From Helichrysum umbraculigerum (Eukaryota; Streptophyta; Magnoliopsida; Asterales; Asteraceae), in assembly GCA_949592205.1 (NCBI GenBank), contig CATIUR010000001.1, positions 313,252,250 through 313,316,249 of the forward strand: a stretch of 64,000 nt of DNA. The letters run 5' to 3'. Position 1 is the first letter of the stretch; the number at the start of each line of letters is the position of its first letter. Positions 47,888-58,052 of the stretch are shown piece after piece. The position numbers and the translations under genes were made by a program. The notes below the pieces were generated by a model. That model saw only the letters and a program-made list of their open reading frames with translations. It had not been told where the DNA came from and made no database searches.

Positions 47888-48275
47888 AATCAACACTGAA
47901 AAATTCAATTGACGTTTAAACAAATGCGATTACGATCTAAGCCCTAATTATGAACGATGTTTAGGACATTGAAGAAACAACAAAATTTGTGAACTGATTA
48001 ACTGATTACGCGAACGAAATTAGTGTTGCTGATGAACAAGAAGATGAACGAATTGAATCAATAGCGTATATGCGTATGCGTGAGTGAATTATGTTTTTTT
48101 ATAATAAATAAAAGAACTAATATGAAATTACTGTTTTAACCTCTTCCCTGTAAACTCAGTGAAGCGCAGGAGCAGAGTTCTTATGGTGAGCAGGAATTAG
48201 ATCGTGGAATTGAATGGTGAGATCGCTGCTTCCCCCTTCCCCCCAAAAACACCCATTCCCTCTGGATCATACCAC

Positions 48276-48506
<231 letters not shown>

Positions 48507-49588
48507 AGGGTTTGGATCCAATAGAATAATGTTTATAATAGAATAAATAGAATAAAATATTAATATTAATATATGAGAATTTAATTAAATTGGATCAAGG
48601 GGTGTTTTAGACATTTTGATCAAACCATTAATAATCCCTACTAACTATTCTCCACCACTTTTCTTTCCAGCCGTTTTTTATCCCTCTCCCGCATTAACAT
48701 CATATCCCCTCTCTCCCTCTAAACCACCGCCTCCAACCACCAAATCAACGACAGTCATAGCTATAACCATGGGTCAACCGTAGCCGTAACCACTACCAGT
48801 CTACCACCGAACGCACTGCAACCATAAACATAACGTACGATCAACCGAAAAAATTCAAGAATCTTCCATTAATGTTACCGTTAAAAGATTGTCGGATCAC
48901 CTTTATCTTCTATTTTCCTTTTTTTGTCACGATTTTTAGTGATGTTTAGTTTGAGTTTAGATTTGGTGGTTAGGATTTTGTGTTTGTAATTTGTGGGTCG
49001 ATTGTTGTATTATGTGTAGAGATTGGAAGAGAAGTGTGTGTAAAAATTTGTTTGTGCATCAGGTTTTTGAATTTGTGAATCAAGTTTTTTGAATGTGTGA
49101 ATCAAGTTATAGATTGTGAATCAATGTTAGGTTTGGAGATTCTGAATCAAGTTGCATCAAAAACTATGTGAAGCTGATTGAAATCAAGCTGGGGCACTAA
49201 TTAAATTTTCAATTATCATGTTTTGTGCAAATCTGTTAAATATTTGTACATGTGGATCAAGTGAAGAACTTAGTGGATCAAGTATACAACTTTGTGCATC
49301 ATCCTATTAAACTTCGTACTGTTTAATTTTTTTTTTTTTTGTTTATGTTACTGTTGGAATTAAAAATGGATTACTGTTATGAGCAATTAAATTTGATTCC
49401 AGAAAAAGGGGATCAAAAAGTGAAAAATGGTATTCATTGTACGCTTCAAATGTCTTTTTTACCCCTTAGATGACATTTAATATGTTTTGACCATCTAAAA
49501 AATCTGATCCGGTCAATGATGAATCTAATGGCTGAAAATTTGTTCTATCTATTCTATTTTAAAGATTATTCTACAATAACCAAACCCT
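48507..49588. mobile_element. Non-autonomous inverted-repeat element in a (TA)n tract (1.1 kb)
   Basis: Left end AGGGTTTGGATCCAATAGAA and right end (reverse complement) AGGGTTTGGTTATTGTAGAA are inverted, with similarity continuing about 47 bases. Both ends abut TA repeats. The AGGG...GATC start resembles the termini of the two preceding TA-flanked elements. There is no coding sequence. Confidence 0.8.
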
Positions 49589-49593
49589 ATATA

Positions 49594-49663
<70 letters not shown>

Positions 49664-49851
49664 CATGTATATACATATGTGTGTATAGTATTCATTGTAC
49701 GCTTCAAATGTCTTTTTTACCCCTTAGATGACATTTAATATGTTTTGACCATCTAAAAAATCTGATCCGGTCAATGATGAATCTAATGGCTGAAAATTTG
49801 TTCTATCTATTCTATTTTAAAGATTATTCTACAATAACCAAACCCTATATA

Positions 49852-49918
<67 letters not shown>

Positions 49919-49982
49919 ATACATGTATATACATATGTGTGTATATATACATACATACATATATATATACATACATGTATAT

Positions 49983-50043
<61 letters not shown>
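49589..50043. repeat. (TA)n tracts with a 158-bp duplicate of the element's right end
   Basis: 49689-49846 repeats 49431-49588 (offset 258), so the right end of the preceding element plus its TA flank is present twice in tandem. Remaining bases are TA or TATG/TACA microsatellite. Confidence 0.9.
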
Positions 50044-50044
<1 letters not shown>

Positions 50045-50876
50045 TATATGTGTATGACATATATGATAGAGACAAGGGGGACTAAATATTTATGTATTGT
50101 TTGTTGTTTAGCCGGATATATATGTCACACATGCACTTAACTTGAAGTATTAACGGAGACATCATGATTCATGACACCGAAAAGAGAAGCTTTTAAGTAA
50201 ACCATAATGGATATGTTTTTTATATTCAAACTTTGTGTTGCCTTAAAAAAAAAAGTTATTAGAATAACAAAGACGATTTTGCTATGATTTCCTCTGGATG
50301 AACTCATTAAATGAATTTATAAATTAAACTACCCAATAAATCTTCCATAATGGAACAATTCAAAATCTAATGAGTATTTACTTTTAAGGCCGAAATTAGA
50401 AACATTATTATTATAGACTTTTCAATATAGGCAAACGATCGATAGCTCAAGTTTATCAAGTTATCATCATTGATATTATGTAAACCATCAGATAAGGTGC
50501 TGATCATGTTGTAGAAGCTTCCATTACGATGGAGTCAAGTCTCCCTCTTTTGGGTCGATTATATGTCATATGTTTGGCTTTTTTGATAGCCTGGTCTGTA
50601 CGTTTATGGAGTGATGGCCAATGGGTGGGGTACGTATCATCCAGTCATGGGCTGTTTTGCCTTAGTTATTTCTATGTTTCATCGGATCGTCATTGTATGG
50701 ACCCTCTACTTAACACATTGAATCCGCCCCTGGCTATACATGTGGCTACATGTGGCTCTCAAGCTCTGCACGTTATTCCCGCTCTAACATGGAGTTTTTT
50801 TTTTTTTACGGATCTTCAGTGTTGCAAGGGTAAATTAAAAGACCAATCTTATAGATATAAAAATGAACTTTCAACG
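50044..50876. other. Intergenic DNA
   Basis: One 130-residue plus-strand ORF (50529-50921) has no recognisable domain and runs into the LINE insertion. I do not call it a gene. Confidence 0.4.
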
Positions 50877-51608
50877 GCTGAAAATATAACTTTTTTTTTT
50901 TACCAGCCAAGATTATATTAAAATAAAAAAGAAAACCTACGGCATGGTGCCGAAGGATTACAAAACAAGACTTGGGCTAATGCACCAAGTAGATCGACCA
51001 AGAAAAATCAATAATGTCACATCGCTTCGACAGCCATAAAAACGATAAAGACGCGATGGAGGAGAACACCTCGTAAGTGCTGGGCCGACTCGAGTTGAAT
51101 AATATATCATTATGATGCTTCCAAATTGACCATCACCACACGAAACATATAGCTCTAACCACGTCTTTAGCTTTCTTCGTTCATTGCCTTAAAGCAATCC
51201 ACAATTGAATCTCCATTGTAATTAGTAACCAAGGACATAAGTGTGCTCTTACTTCTTCGGCAAAGCTACAATCGGCAAATAGGCGAGACGTTGTATTGAC
51301 TCCCGATTAACAGAACGGACATTCATGCGACGAGATATGAATCCCACGCGAGCTCAGATTAAACCGAGTAGGGATACGGTCTTTAAATAACCTCCACACA
51401 AATATATTTACTTTCTTCGGAACATATTTGCACCAAGGAAATTCCGGTCCAGAATTCGGCAGCGTGTTTAAATCGATGAAGTGACGTAAATTCCTTACAG
51501 TGAAATCTTGACTTCCATGCAAATTCCATACCCATTTATCATTATTTTCATTCAAATTAACTTGAGAAAGGATATCCAGCAAATTATGAAGCTGAAAATA
51601 TAACTTTT
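50877..51608 (-). mobile_element. 5'-truncated LINE with poly(A) and 18-bp target duplication
   Basis: Insert about 50895-51590, flanked by GCTGAAAATATAACTTTT at 50877-50894 and 51591-51608. On minus it ends in a poly(A) run (the T run at 50891-50901) and carries a zinc-binding RVT tail: KWVWNLHGSQDF, PKKVNIFVWRLFKDRIPT and ISSHECPFC (51582-51307). The continuation to the poly(A) is broken by stops. Length about 0.7 kb, so it is a dead-on-arrival copy. Confidence 0.9.
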
Positions 51609-51691
51609 ATTTATAAAAATGCTTCCTGCACCAAACAAATGTTCTACAAGATTCTTTCCCTTCGTGCTAAATTTGCCGGGTAATCCCATAG

Positions 51692-51920
51692 TGTAACCCC
51701 GATTTTGGACTCTCACATGGCTTGGCCCATGGGCTTTCATTTTTGGGTCTACCCCTCTCAATATATAATGGCATAAACCCTAGATGGGGAGGCACATCTT
51801 ACACAACATTTACACGCACAATGGTTCCATATGCTCTCCACACCAAAACCTCATCTTCTTGAATGGGTACTCAATTATCCTTTACCATCCTTGATGAGAA
51901 TAATCTCGATCCGGGTTACA
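51692..51920. mobile_element. Possible solo LTR or TRIM-like element (229 bp)
   Basis: It begins TGTAACCCCG and ends CGGGTTACA, a TG...CA pair with short inverted termini, and has a TATATAAT word inside. No target duplication is visible (CATAG against GCATT), so the call is weak. Confidence 0.35.
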
Positions 51921-52361
51921 GCATTTATGTAGACTAGATGAGTGATTCTCAACCATCCGTACTCAAGCCGAAATATGCTTGATCATCCCCCTACACTAGA
52001 AAAACAAATTATTATTATTATTATTATCAATTTATTATTATTATTAAAAAGATAATTTGGAGGGTAACCATGACCTATCAGTCACTCATGTGGGATCTGA
52101 GGGTGATGGTGGTACCATTGTAGACATTGGTATAAACTTACTCAACTTTGGATCATTGTAAACAAACCTTTATTAATTAGTTCCAACTAGGGATGACAAT
52201 TGTCATCCGATTCAGTGGATATCCACCTGATCCATCCACCTGATGGTGGATATGAATGATTGAAATGGAAGAATATTGGATATAGATATGGATGTGGACG
52301 ATTATTGGATCGGATATGAATAACTATCTATCATCCATGAATTTATCCATTATCACCTGAA

Positions 52362-52394
<33 letters not shown>

Positions 52395-52700
52395 GACAAT
52401 TGATGGAAATAAAATGTAATTTGAATGACAATTGATGCTTAATGAATGTTGAAAAGCTGTAATTAAATATGACTTCCCATATTTCTAAAACCTATAAACA
52501 CCAATTGCATTCGATGGTCATTGATTTTATCCTATGCTAATATGAACTCCAGCTAAAATTCAAGTTTTGATTTTCCCTTACATTACATATAACTAGAAAT
52601 TTTGCTCTCTAATTTAGAATAGAGATGAAACCTTAGTTTCATAGAAATACACACACACAAAGTTCGCACATTAGTTTTGTAAGATTGAAAGTTTGTTCTT
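51921..52700. other. Intergenic DNA with microsatellites
   Basis: (TTA)n near 52010-52045 and (TG)n near 52370-52393. A stretch at 52200-52340 is rich in GGATATGGAT-type words, as in hAT MITEs, but without clear ends. No gene. Confidence 0.4.
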
Positions 52701-52930
52701 CACTACTACAAAATCACAAATGGCACACGGGTAAAAGCATATATGGACCACGGAAAATGGGAGGTGGACTATGGGGGGAGAAGCCTATTTGCAAAGCAAA
52801 AAGACCACGGTAAGAAAATTCGTGGTCTAAAAACCAGTCGGACCACGGTTAATCATTTAAAACCGTGTTCAAGACCATTGACCGGTTAAACTAACTGATC
52901 GCAGTTCATTATTCAGAACCGTGGTCTAGA
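52701..52930. mobile_element. CACTA (En/Spm) terminus with subterminal repeats
   Basis: It starts CACTACTACAAAA, and GACCACGG/CCGTGGTC words occur at least six times in both orientations over 230 bases, the usual subterminal pattern of CACTA elements. It is cut off at about 52930 by LTR sequence. The opposite terminus is not in the window as far as I could see. Confidence 0.75.
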
Positions 52931-53112
52931 AATTAGTGCCTAATCAACTATTAATACATGTAATTAGTTCTGGGTTAGGCTAATTAATGTATCAAGTAAT
53001 ATATATTGTTGAATATATACAATTACGCGATTTAGCTAAATCGTGCGCATTTCAATTGAATGTATTTCGGTTCAATTTAATACGGACGTTGGTGAACAAT
53101 TTTATTAAATAA

Positions 53113-53388
53113 TACTCCCTCCGTCCCAAAATAATTGTCCACCGACCAAAAACACGCAGTTTAATAAAAGTACAATCATTACTGCTTTCTCTTTCTTACT
53201 TTTTACAGAATGATAGTTTTACCCTTAAACATTTAATTACCACATTCTATAAAGTTTGTAATAACAATTTGAAGTAAGGGTAATTTGGTAATCACGATCA
53301 AAATTTCCTTTCCATATTTGGATGTGGACAATAAATTTGAGACGTCCGAAAAGGAAACGTGGACTATATTTTTGAGACGGAGGTAGTA
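53113..53388. mobile_element. Stowaway MITE with TA duplication
   Basis: Element 53115-53386. Inverted ends CTCCCTCCGTCCCAAAATA and (reverse complement) CTACCTCCGTCTCAAAAATA are flanked by TA on both sides. It is nested in the truncated LTR. Confidence 0.9.
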
Positions 53389-54064
53389 TAACATTATTTA
53401 ATAACGCTATTATATCCAAAAATATTATGTTGATAATATTTCAATTCAAATTTGTTTCGAATAAGCAACATTTACGCGATTAAAATATTAAACGCGCGAA
53501 CAAACAAAACAAGTTTAAGATATGTTTTATAAAACAATTATAAAGTATTTCATGGAACATTTCAATAAAAAAATATCGAGAAATTATTCGCATTTTAAAA
53601 CATATAATTAAATGTTCCAAATAATTATTTAACGTTTAAACAATCGGGAAAACGAACACCGCACGGAGCGCGAATGCAGGAATTGAGAAGTTGGTGAAGC
53701 CCACCCGTGGTGGACCCCACCTCCTCTTTTCTTCCTTCACTTTATCACTTTCTTTCTCTTTCTTCCTTCCATTTTTCTCTCAAATACTCACCACCACCAT
53801 CACCATTAAATCACCAAAAACCACCTCAAAACCACCTCAAATTTCGGAGCTCATTTGGAGAAAAAGATTCACGGCATCACGATCTATCTTCCTATCTTTT
53901 CGGATTCTCCTCGCCGAACTTGTAAGTTTTCGACAAATTCTCAAAAATGCTTAAATCCTTGTTATAATACTTGTTTGCGGTTTGTATCAACTTATAATGT
54001 CCAAATATGGGTTGGGTAAAAGTTTCGGACCAAACGGAAGTCGTCAGGCCGTTTTTCGGACCTG

Positions 54065-54295
54065 ATCAGACGCTGATGTCGCATTTGTCCCAGCGACATT
54101 GCTACATCAGCTACAATGTCGCAAAGCTCCCATGATGTCGCATGGTGCGACATCAACCTCAACGTCGCATTAAGTTGCTAAAGTCACGCATAGCGACACT
54201 GACCTCTACGTCGCAAGAACCAACAACGTCGTATATAGCGACATAACACATAATGTCGCATTAAATTGCGAACGTCAGTGTCGCAGATAACAGAA
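54065..54295. repeat. ATGTCGC/GCGACAT palindromic array in LTR
   Basis: About 15 words of TGTCGC or GCGACA in both orientations, at the position homologous to the AAGTGACGC array of the LTR at 1-2102. Confidence 0.75.
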
Positions 54296-54432
54296 CCCAG
54301 AAAACTCAGATTTTACTAAGTGTCGAGATCAAAAATTTATCACTTGATTTTACCCGAATTCAAATCCCAGATGCTTTTTTCACCAAAGCAATATAGTAGA
54401 AATAAAAAAATTTTCGAGCTGACTTGGCATCT

Positions 54433-54532
54433 CGACCCCAACCAGGGGCCAGCCCCTTGGACCCCGCCAGGGGTTGCCACCCCTGGAACCCCGCTAACCA
54501 GGGGCGCTGTCCCCGGACCCCCGTCACCTAGA
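54433..54532. repeat. GC-rich imperfect palindromic block in LTR
   Basis: Repeated GGACCCCG and CCAGGGGC words (for example ACCAGGGGCCAGCCCC) form a strong GC island in otherwise AT-rich DNA, able to fold into hairpins. Confidence 0.75.
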
Positions 54533-55608
54533 GTTTGTAAATACATTTCACACCAAGTGTCAAACTTGTATAACACTTCGAAATAATAATGATAATGTCA
54601 AGATTATTATCACAAACAATCACCAACGGGCCGTACATGTTTTCAAACACTTAAACACATCAACCAAATCGTAGTAATTTGGACATTCTAGTTGGACGAA
54701 CAACTACAAGGGTGATCTTTTGAGACACCCAATCATATTTATAACCATCGCGTGTCGTGGACACCCTCAGGTTACGCGTCTTCGGACCATCACTAATCGG
54801 CTAATCAACTTACGTTTACTGATTAAACGCTTCAAGACTCGGGTGAGTCTCATAGCCCCTCTTTTTACTGCTTTTCACTTAGGGGTGTGATATAATGATC
54901 GTTTTTAACATGTGAACGCAAGTACAACCTTTTCATATACTACATGAGTTACTCACGACTAATCATTTAAAGTCCTCCGTCAGCATAGTTGTTAATACGT
55001 TGTAGCATGAATATTAGTATATGGTACCATATAGGATTGACCCTCCTCGTCCGGGTTAGCAAGCACTAACCGGGTAAACGGACGTACTAATATTTGGGAA
55101 GATGAGTGTTGATTAGGCACTCGTGGAGGCAAAAACGCTCTGGCTGTGACCCTGACCCACGAGTTAAGCTCAACTATGTGCTCATGGTTGTATACACTTA
55201 CATTATCAATTGCTGGATGCAATTCAATTACTTAAATCTTGCGGTTCATACGACATTATTTGATATTCAAACTTGTGAGCTCACCATCTTTAGCTGACCC
55301 ATTTTAGCATGTATCGCAGGTACTAAGCAGTAAATTGGACTGCCCTCAGGATTATTATAGCTCGAGTCAGCATGCAGATATTAGAGATTTTCTTGCATTA
55401 GTATATTTTGTACAAGTACTCATGTACTGAAATCTCTCATTTAATCGAACACGAGCTATGTATTAGTTGTAAATGTTGTAAACATTTTAACGTTTATATA
55501 TTTTGTTAAAACGACGCATATAGATCGTTTACTATATATCTTTGTGCTTTGATTATTGATTAGTAACACCCAAAGTATGCTTCCGCTAAAAAGTAAATTT
55601 GAGGGTGT

Positions 55609-55612
<4 letters not shown>

Positions 55613-55667
<55 letters not shown>

Positions 55668-56149
55668 ATTTTAGCATAAGGAGTTAAGCATTCAAAACGC
55701 ATCTAAATCATTTAAGTAAAAAGAATAAAGTATTCATGCACCTATCATATAAGAATTAGTTGTTGGAACCATGAACACCACCTCCTGACAACGTTGTTGA
55801 GGTCTGTGCGCGATAATGGAGTTTTGTCTATCCACAAATCTGAAGCCTATATTCATATTAAGTAAAAAGAAATATGTTATATATATGATCTAAGATAAAA
55901 TTTATTTGAAGGAATGGATCGAATGTACATAAATAATACTTACGTTTGATGGAAAATCAGACTGTTGGACAGTCAAGAAGTCAAACATCCATTTCATGAC
56001 ATAGTGTACGCATTCAAAATCATATACATCAGATTCTTTGCTGCTTCATTTTAGCCCAGCAGTGGAAAACACTTAGAATAATATTTAATCTACACCAATG
56101 GTTATTCTGACCCAACAATCTCCCCCTAAACTTAAGCTTCTTCCAGCAG
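55613..56149. other. (TA)n tract then unassigned DNA
   Basis: 55613-55663 is TA repeat abutting the LTR end. The remainder shows no feature I recognise. Confidence 0.5.
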
Positions 56150-58035
56150 CCTTAAGTTTCATCCTTTCATTCTTAATCAATATGTATCAAGTAGATCATG
56201 AATCTGTTTTCTTTTGTGACTCTTTAACCTGCCTGGTGTATTCCTTTATGTCTTTTACCAATTGAGATACCAATTCTAAACTGGAGCACTTAATCCTTGT
56301 GTCCATCATATATATCATTGTTTGAAGGCTCCATGGATAAACAGTGCCTATCAAGAAGTATCCCACCCCTCCATCCAGTTGATTGTACTAGTGCACTCCA
56401 CAGTTCTCATAGCAGTGCCATACAGTGATAGGAGAGTATGACTTCGTGAATATTCTCATTTCAATCTCAGGCACATACATATGTCTCAGATGCTCAAACA
56501 GATGATGGCTATCATCATATCCTCTCTCTCCTCCATATTTTCTCATTCCAACCTCAAATATCTCATCCAAATCCTTTCTCTTGAACACCTTGAACATGAC
56601 AGTAAAATGTCTATATATTTCAGGTTCAGTGCCCTCACCAGCTCTTATAACTTTGTAACACCTTCTGTTTAGCTCATCAACATCATGATACCAGTCAATG
56701 ATAGGATAGTCAACATCTAATGGCTCACATGTGACTGTATCTAGTATCACCATTTCTTTCAGGTTTATCTCTTCCTCCTCAACAGTTGAAGGCACATCAG
56801 TATGCACTTTCTTTTCCTTTCAGATTTAACAACCTTTTTATTCTTTCTCATCTCTTCTTGCTCCTAAACCTTATCTCTTTCTTTTTCTAAAAAATGTCAT
56901 AAAGATTTTATCATTCTTTTCTTTTTCTACCTTTTCAGCTGGCTTCTCCTTTTCTGCAGACTTTCTAGTCTCATCACCCATAGGGATAAATTTCTGTTCT
57001 GCTTCATATTTTTTCTTTAAAGATTCAAAATCCCATTTTTTGAGAGCAACGAGTGACAGACCAGTTGATCCTCTTAAGCACCTGGCATAATGATCTTTCA
57101 TTTGACCTTTTTTTTTTGGCTTGGCTTTGAGCTTAGCTTGCCTTTGTGCTGCCTCATGAGCTCTTTTCTTTTTCAACATTTCTTCCAATTGAATCTGCCT
57201 TTGAGCTGGGGTTAATTCAGTCCATTGTTCTTCCATATACTTTTGAGCAAATTTTTTGATCAAAATGAACTTGCTCTTCTTTTGTTATAATAAGCACAAC
57301 CCCTGGTTCAATATCAACTGCAACCATACCTGCCTGCTCAGCATAGACATCTGCATTTATTTTAGCATCCAATTCCCTTGCTACTTCTGCACTTATGGCC
57401 TCAAGATCCTTTTTCTTCTTGGGCTTCTCAGGCTCCACATACAGTCCCTTCCCCTTATTTTTAGCCTTAGTTATTTCCTTTTCTTTCAGAGCCTCTTCTA
57501 ATCCCTCTGGCCTCTTATCAAACACAGACTCTCTGAATGATACACCCAAACCCCTAGATGGAACAGTTTTAGCGGGGGTTGGTGCCTTGGCTACCTCAAC
57601 TAATGCCTCAGCAGCTGTAAGATCATCATTGGCAAGTGGAATTGATTCAGCAGTAGAAGTAGGAGGATTTTCAACTACCTCAGGTGGCACATCCTCAAAC
57701 AAACCAGTACCAAGAATTGTTCTTTTTGTTAGCTTTTCTGGATCATCCATAATCCTTTTTCCTTTGTATTTAGCCGTTGCTTTATCAGCTTCATCAAACG
57801 TAGGCTTAACAGATTCAGTTTCAGAATTTGGTTCATTGAGAGGATTCCTGGATGCTTTATCCCAAACATTTCTCACAACCTCCGACTTCAACCTCAAACT
57901 CTTTCTTTGAGAAGCCTCTAAAACATGAGTGTGAGATGAGGATTTGAGTTGGGGGGGTGCTTGTTGCGCTTTCACAGCAGTTTCTGGTGCAGAGGCTTTT
58001 GCTTCTTGATATGCTACTATAGCCGACCCCGGAAC
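56150..58035 (-). pseudogene. Retrotransposon-accessory-type ORF, degenerate (Asteraceae-like)
   Basis: The minus frame 57975-57260 is a Lys/Glu-rich low-complexity segment. A frameshift near 57260 leads to 57263-56871 (TPAQRQIQLEEMLKKKRAHE, LKKWDFESLKKKYEAEQKF), and after another break 56807-56388 gives YPIIDWYHDVDELNRRCYKV and TVWHCYENCGVH, continuing past a stop to about 56200. From memory this order resembles ORFs found beside copia-type pol genes in daisy-family genomes, whose function is unknown. I could not check this. Upstream it joins the Ptta/En/Spm gene across a C homopolymer. At least three disruptions make it a likely relic. Confidence 0.55.
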
Positions 58036-58052
58036 TGGGGGGGGGGGGGGGT
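58036..58052. repeat. G/C homopolymer
   Basis: About 14 consecutive G on plus (Pro codons on minus). The minus reading frame changes across it while AYHEA/AYQEA residues flank it on both sides. Confidence 0.9.

Larger units (their letters stand above)
31901..48276. mobile_element. 16.4-kb MULE with FAR1-type transposase and two ULP1-like genes
   Basis: Left end AGGGTAGTGATCTAGGGGGA and right end (reverse complement) AGTGGTATGATCCAGAGGGA are inverted. The similarity extends about 50 bases inward through a shared GGGGGAAGGGGGAAGC block (left 31940-31950, right 48228-48245). Both sides abut (TA)n, so the target duplication cannot be read. Genes: a ULP1-like catalytically dead copy (32241-36457, plus), a second ULP1-like copy (37739-42359, plus) and an intact transposase (47887-43506, minus). 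Introns and spacers carry a dispersed repeat with GATGCATC and TTAACATG words. The intact transposase with paired termini suggests a potentially autonomous element. Confidence 0.85.
52931..55612 (+). mobile_element. Chromovirus-lineage LTR, truncated at its 5' edge
   Basis: It ends GAGGGTGTTACA at 55601-55612. Its start (CTAGAAATTAGTGCCTAATC) aligns with base 24 or so of the complete element's LTR (CTAGATTTTTAGTTCCTAATC), so about the first 24 bases including TG are missing. The middle part is like the LTR at 1-2102. It is followed directly by (TA)n, with no PBS, so it looks like a solo or broken LTR. A Stowaway MITE lies inside. Confidence 0.75.

Noticed and set aside
50529..50921. 130-residue plus-strand ORF with a hydrophobic start
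   Set aside because: No recognisable family, Met start only by chance context, and its end reads into a LINE insertion's poly(A) tail.
53691..53954. 87- and 72-residue Ser/Pro-rich ORFs
   Set aside because: They lie in the LTR leader region and match CT-rich non-coding sequence; the related LTR at 1-2102 does not preserve them.
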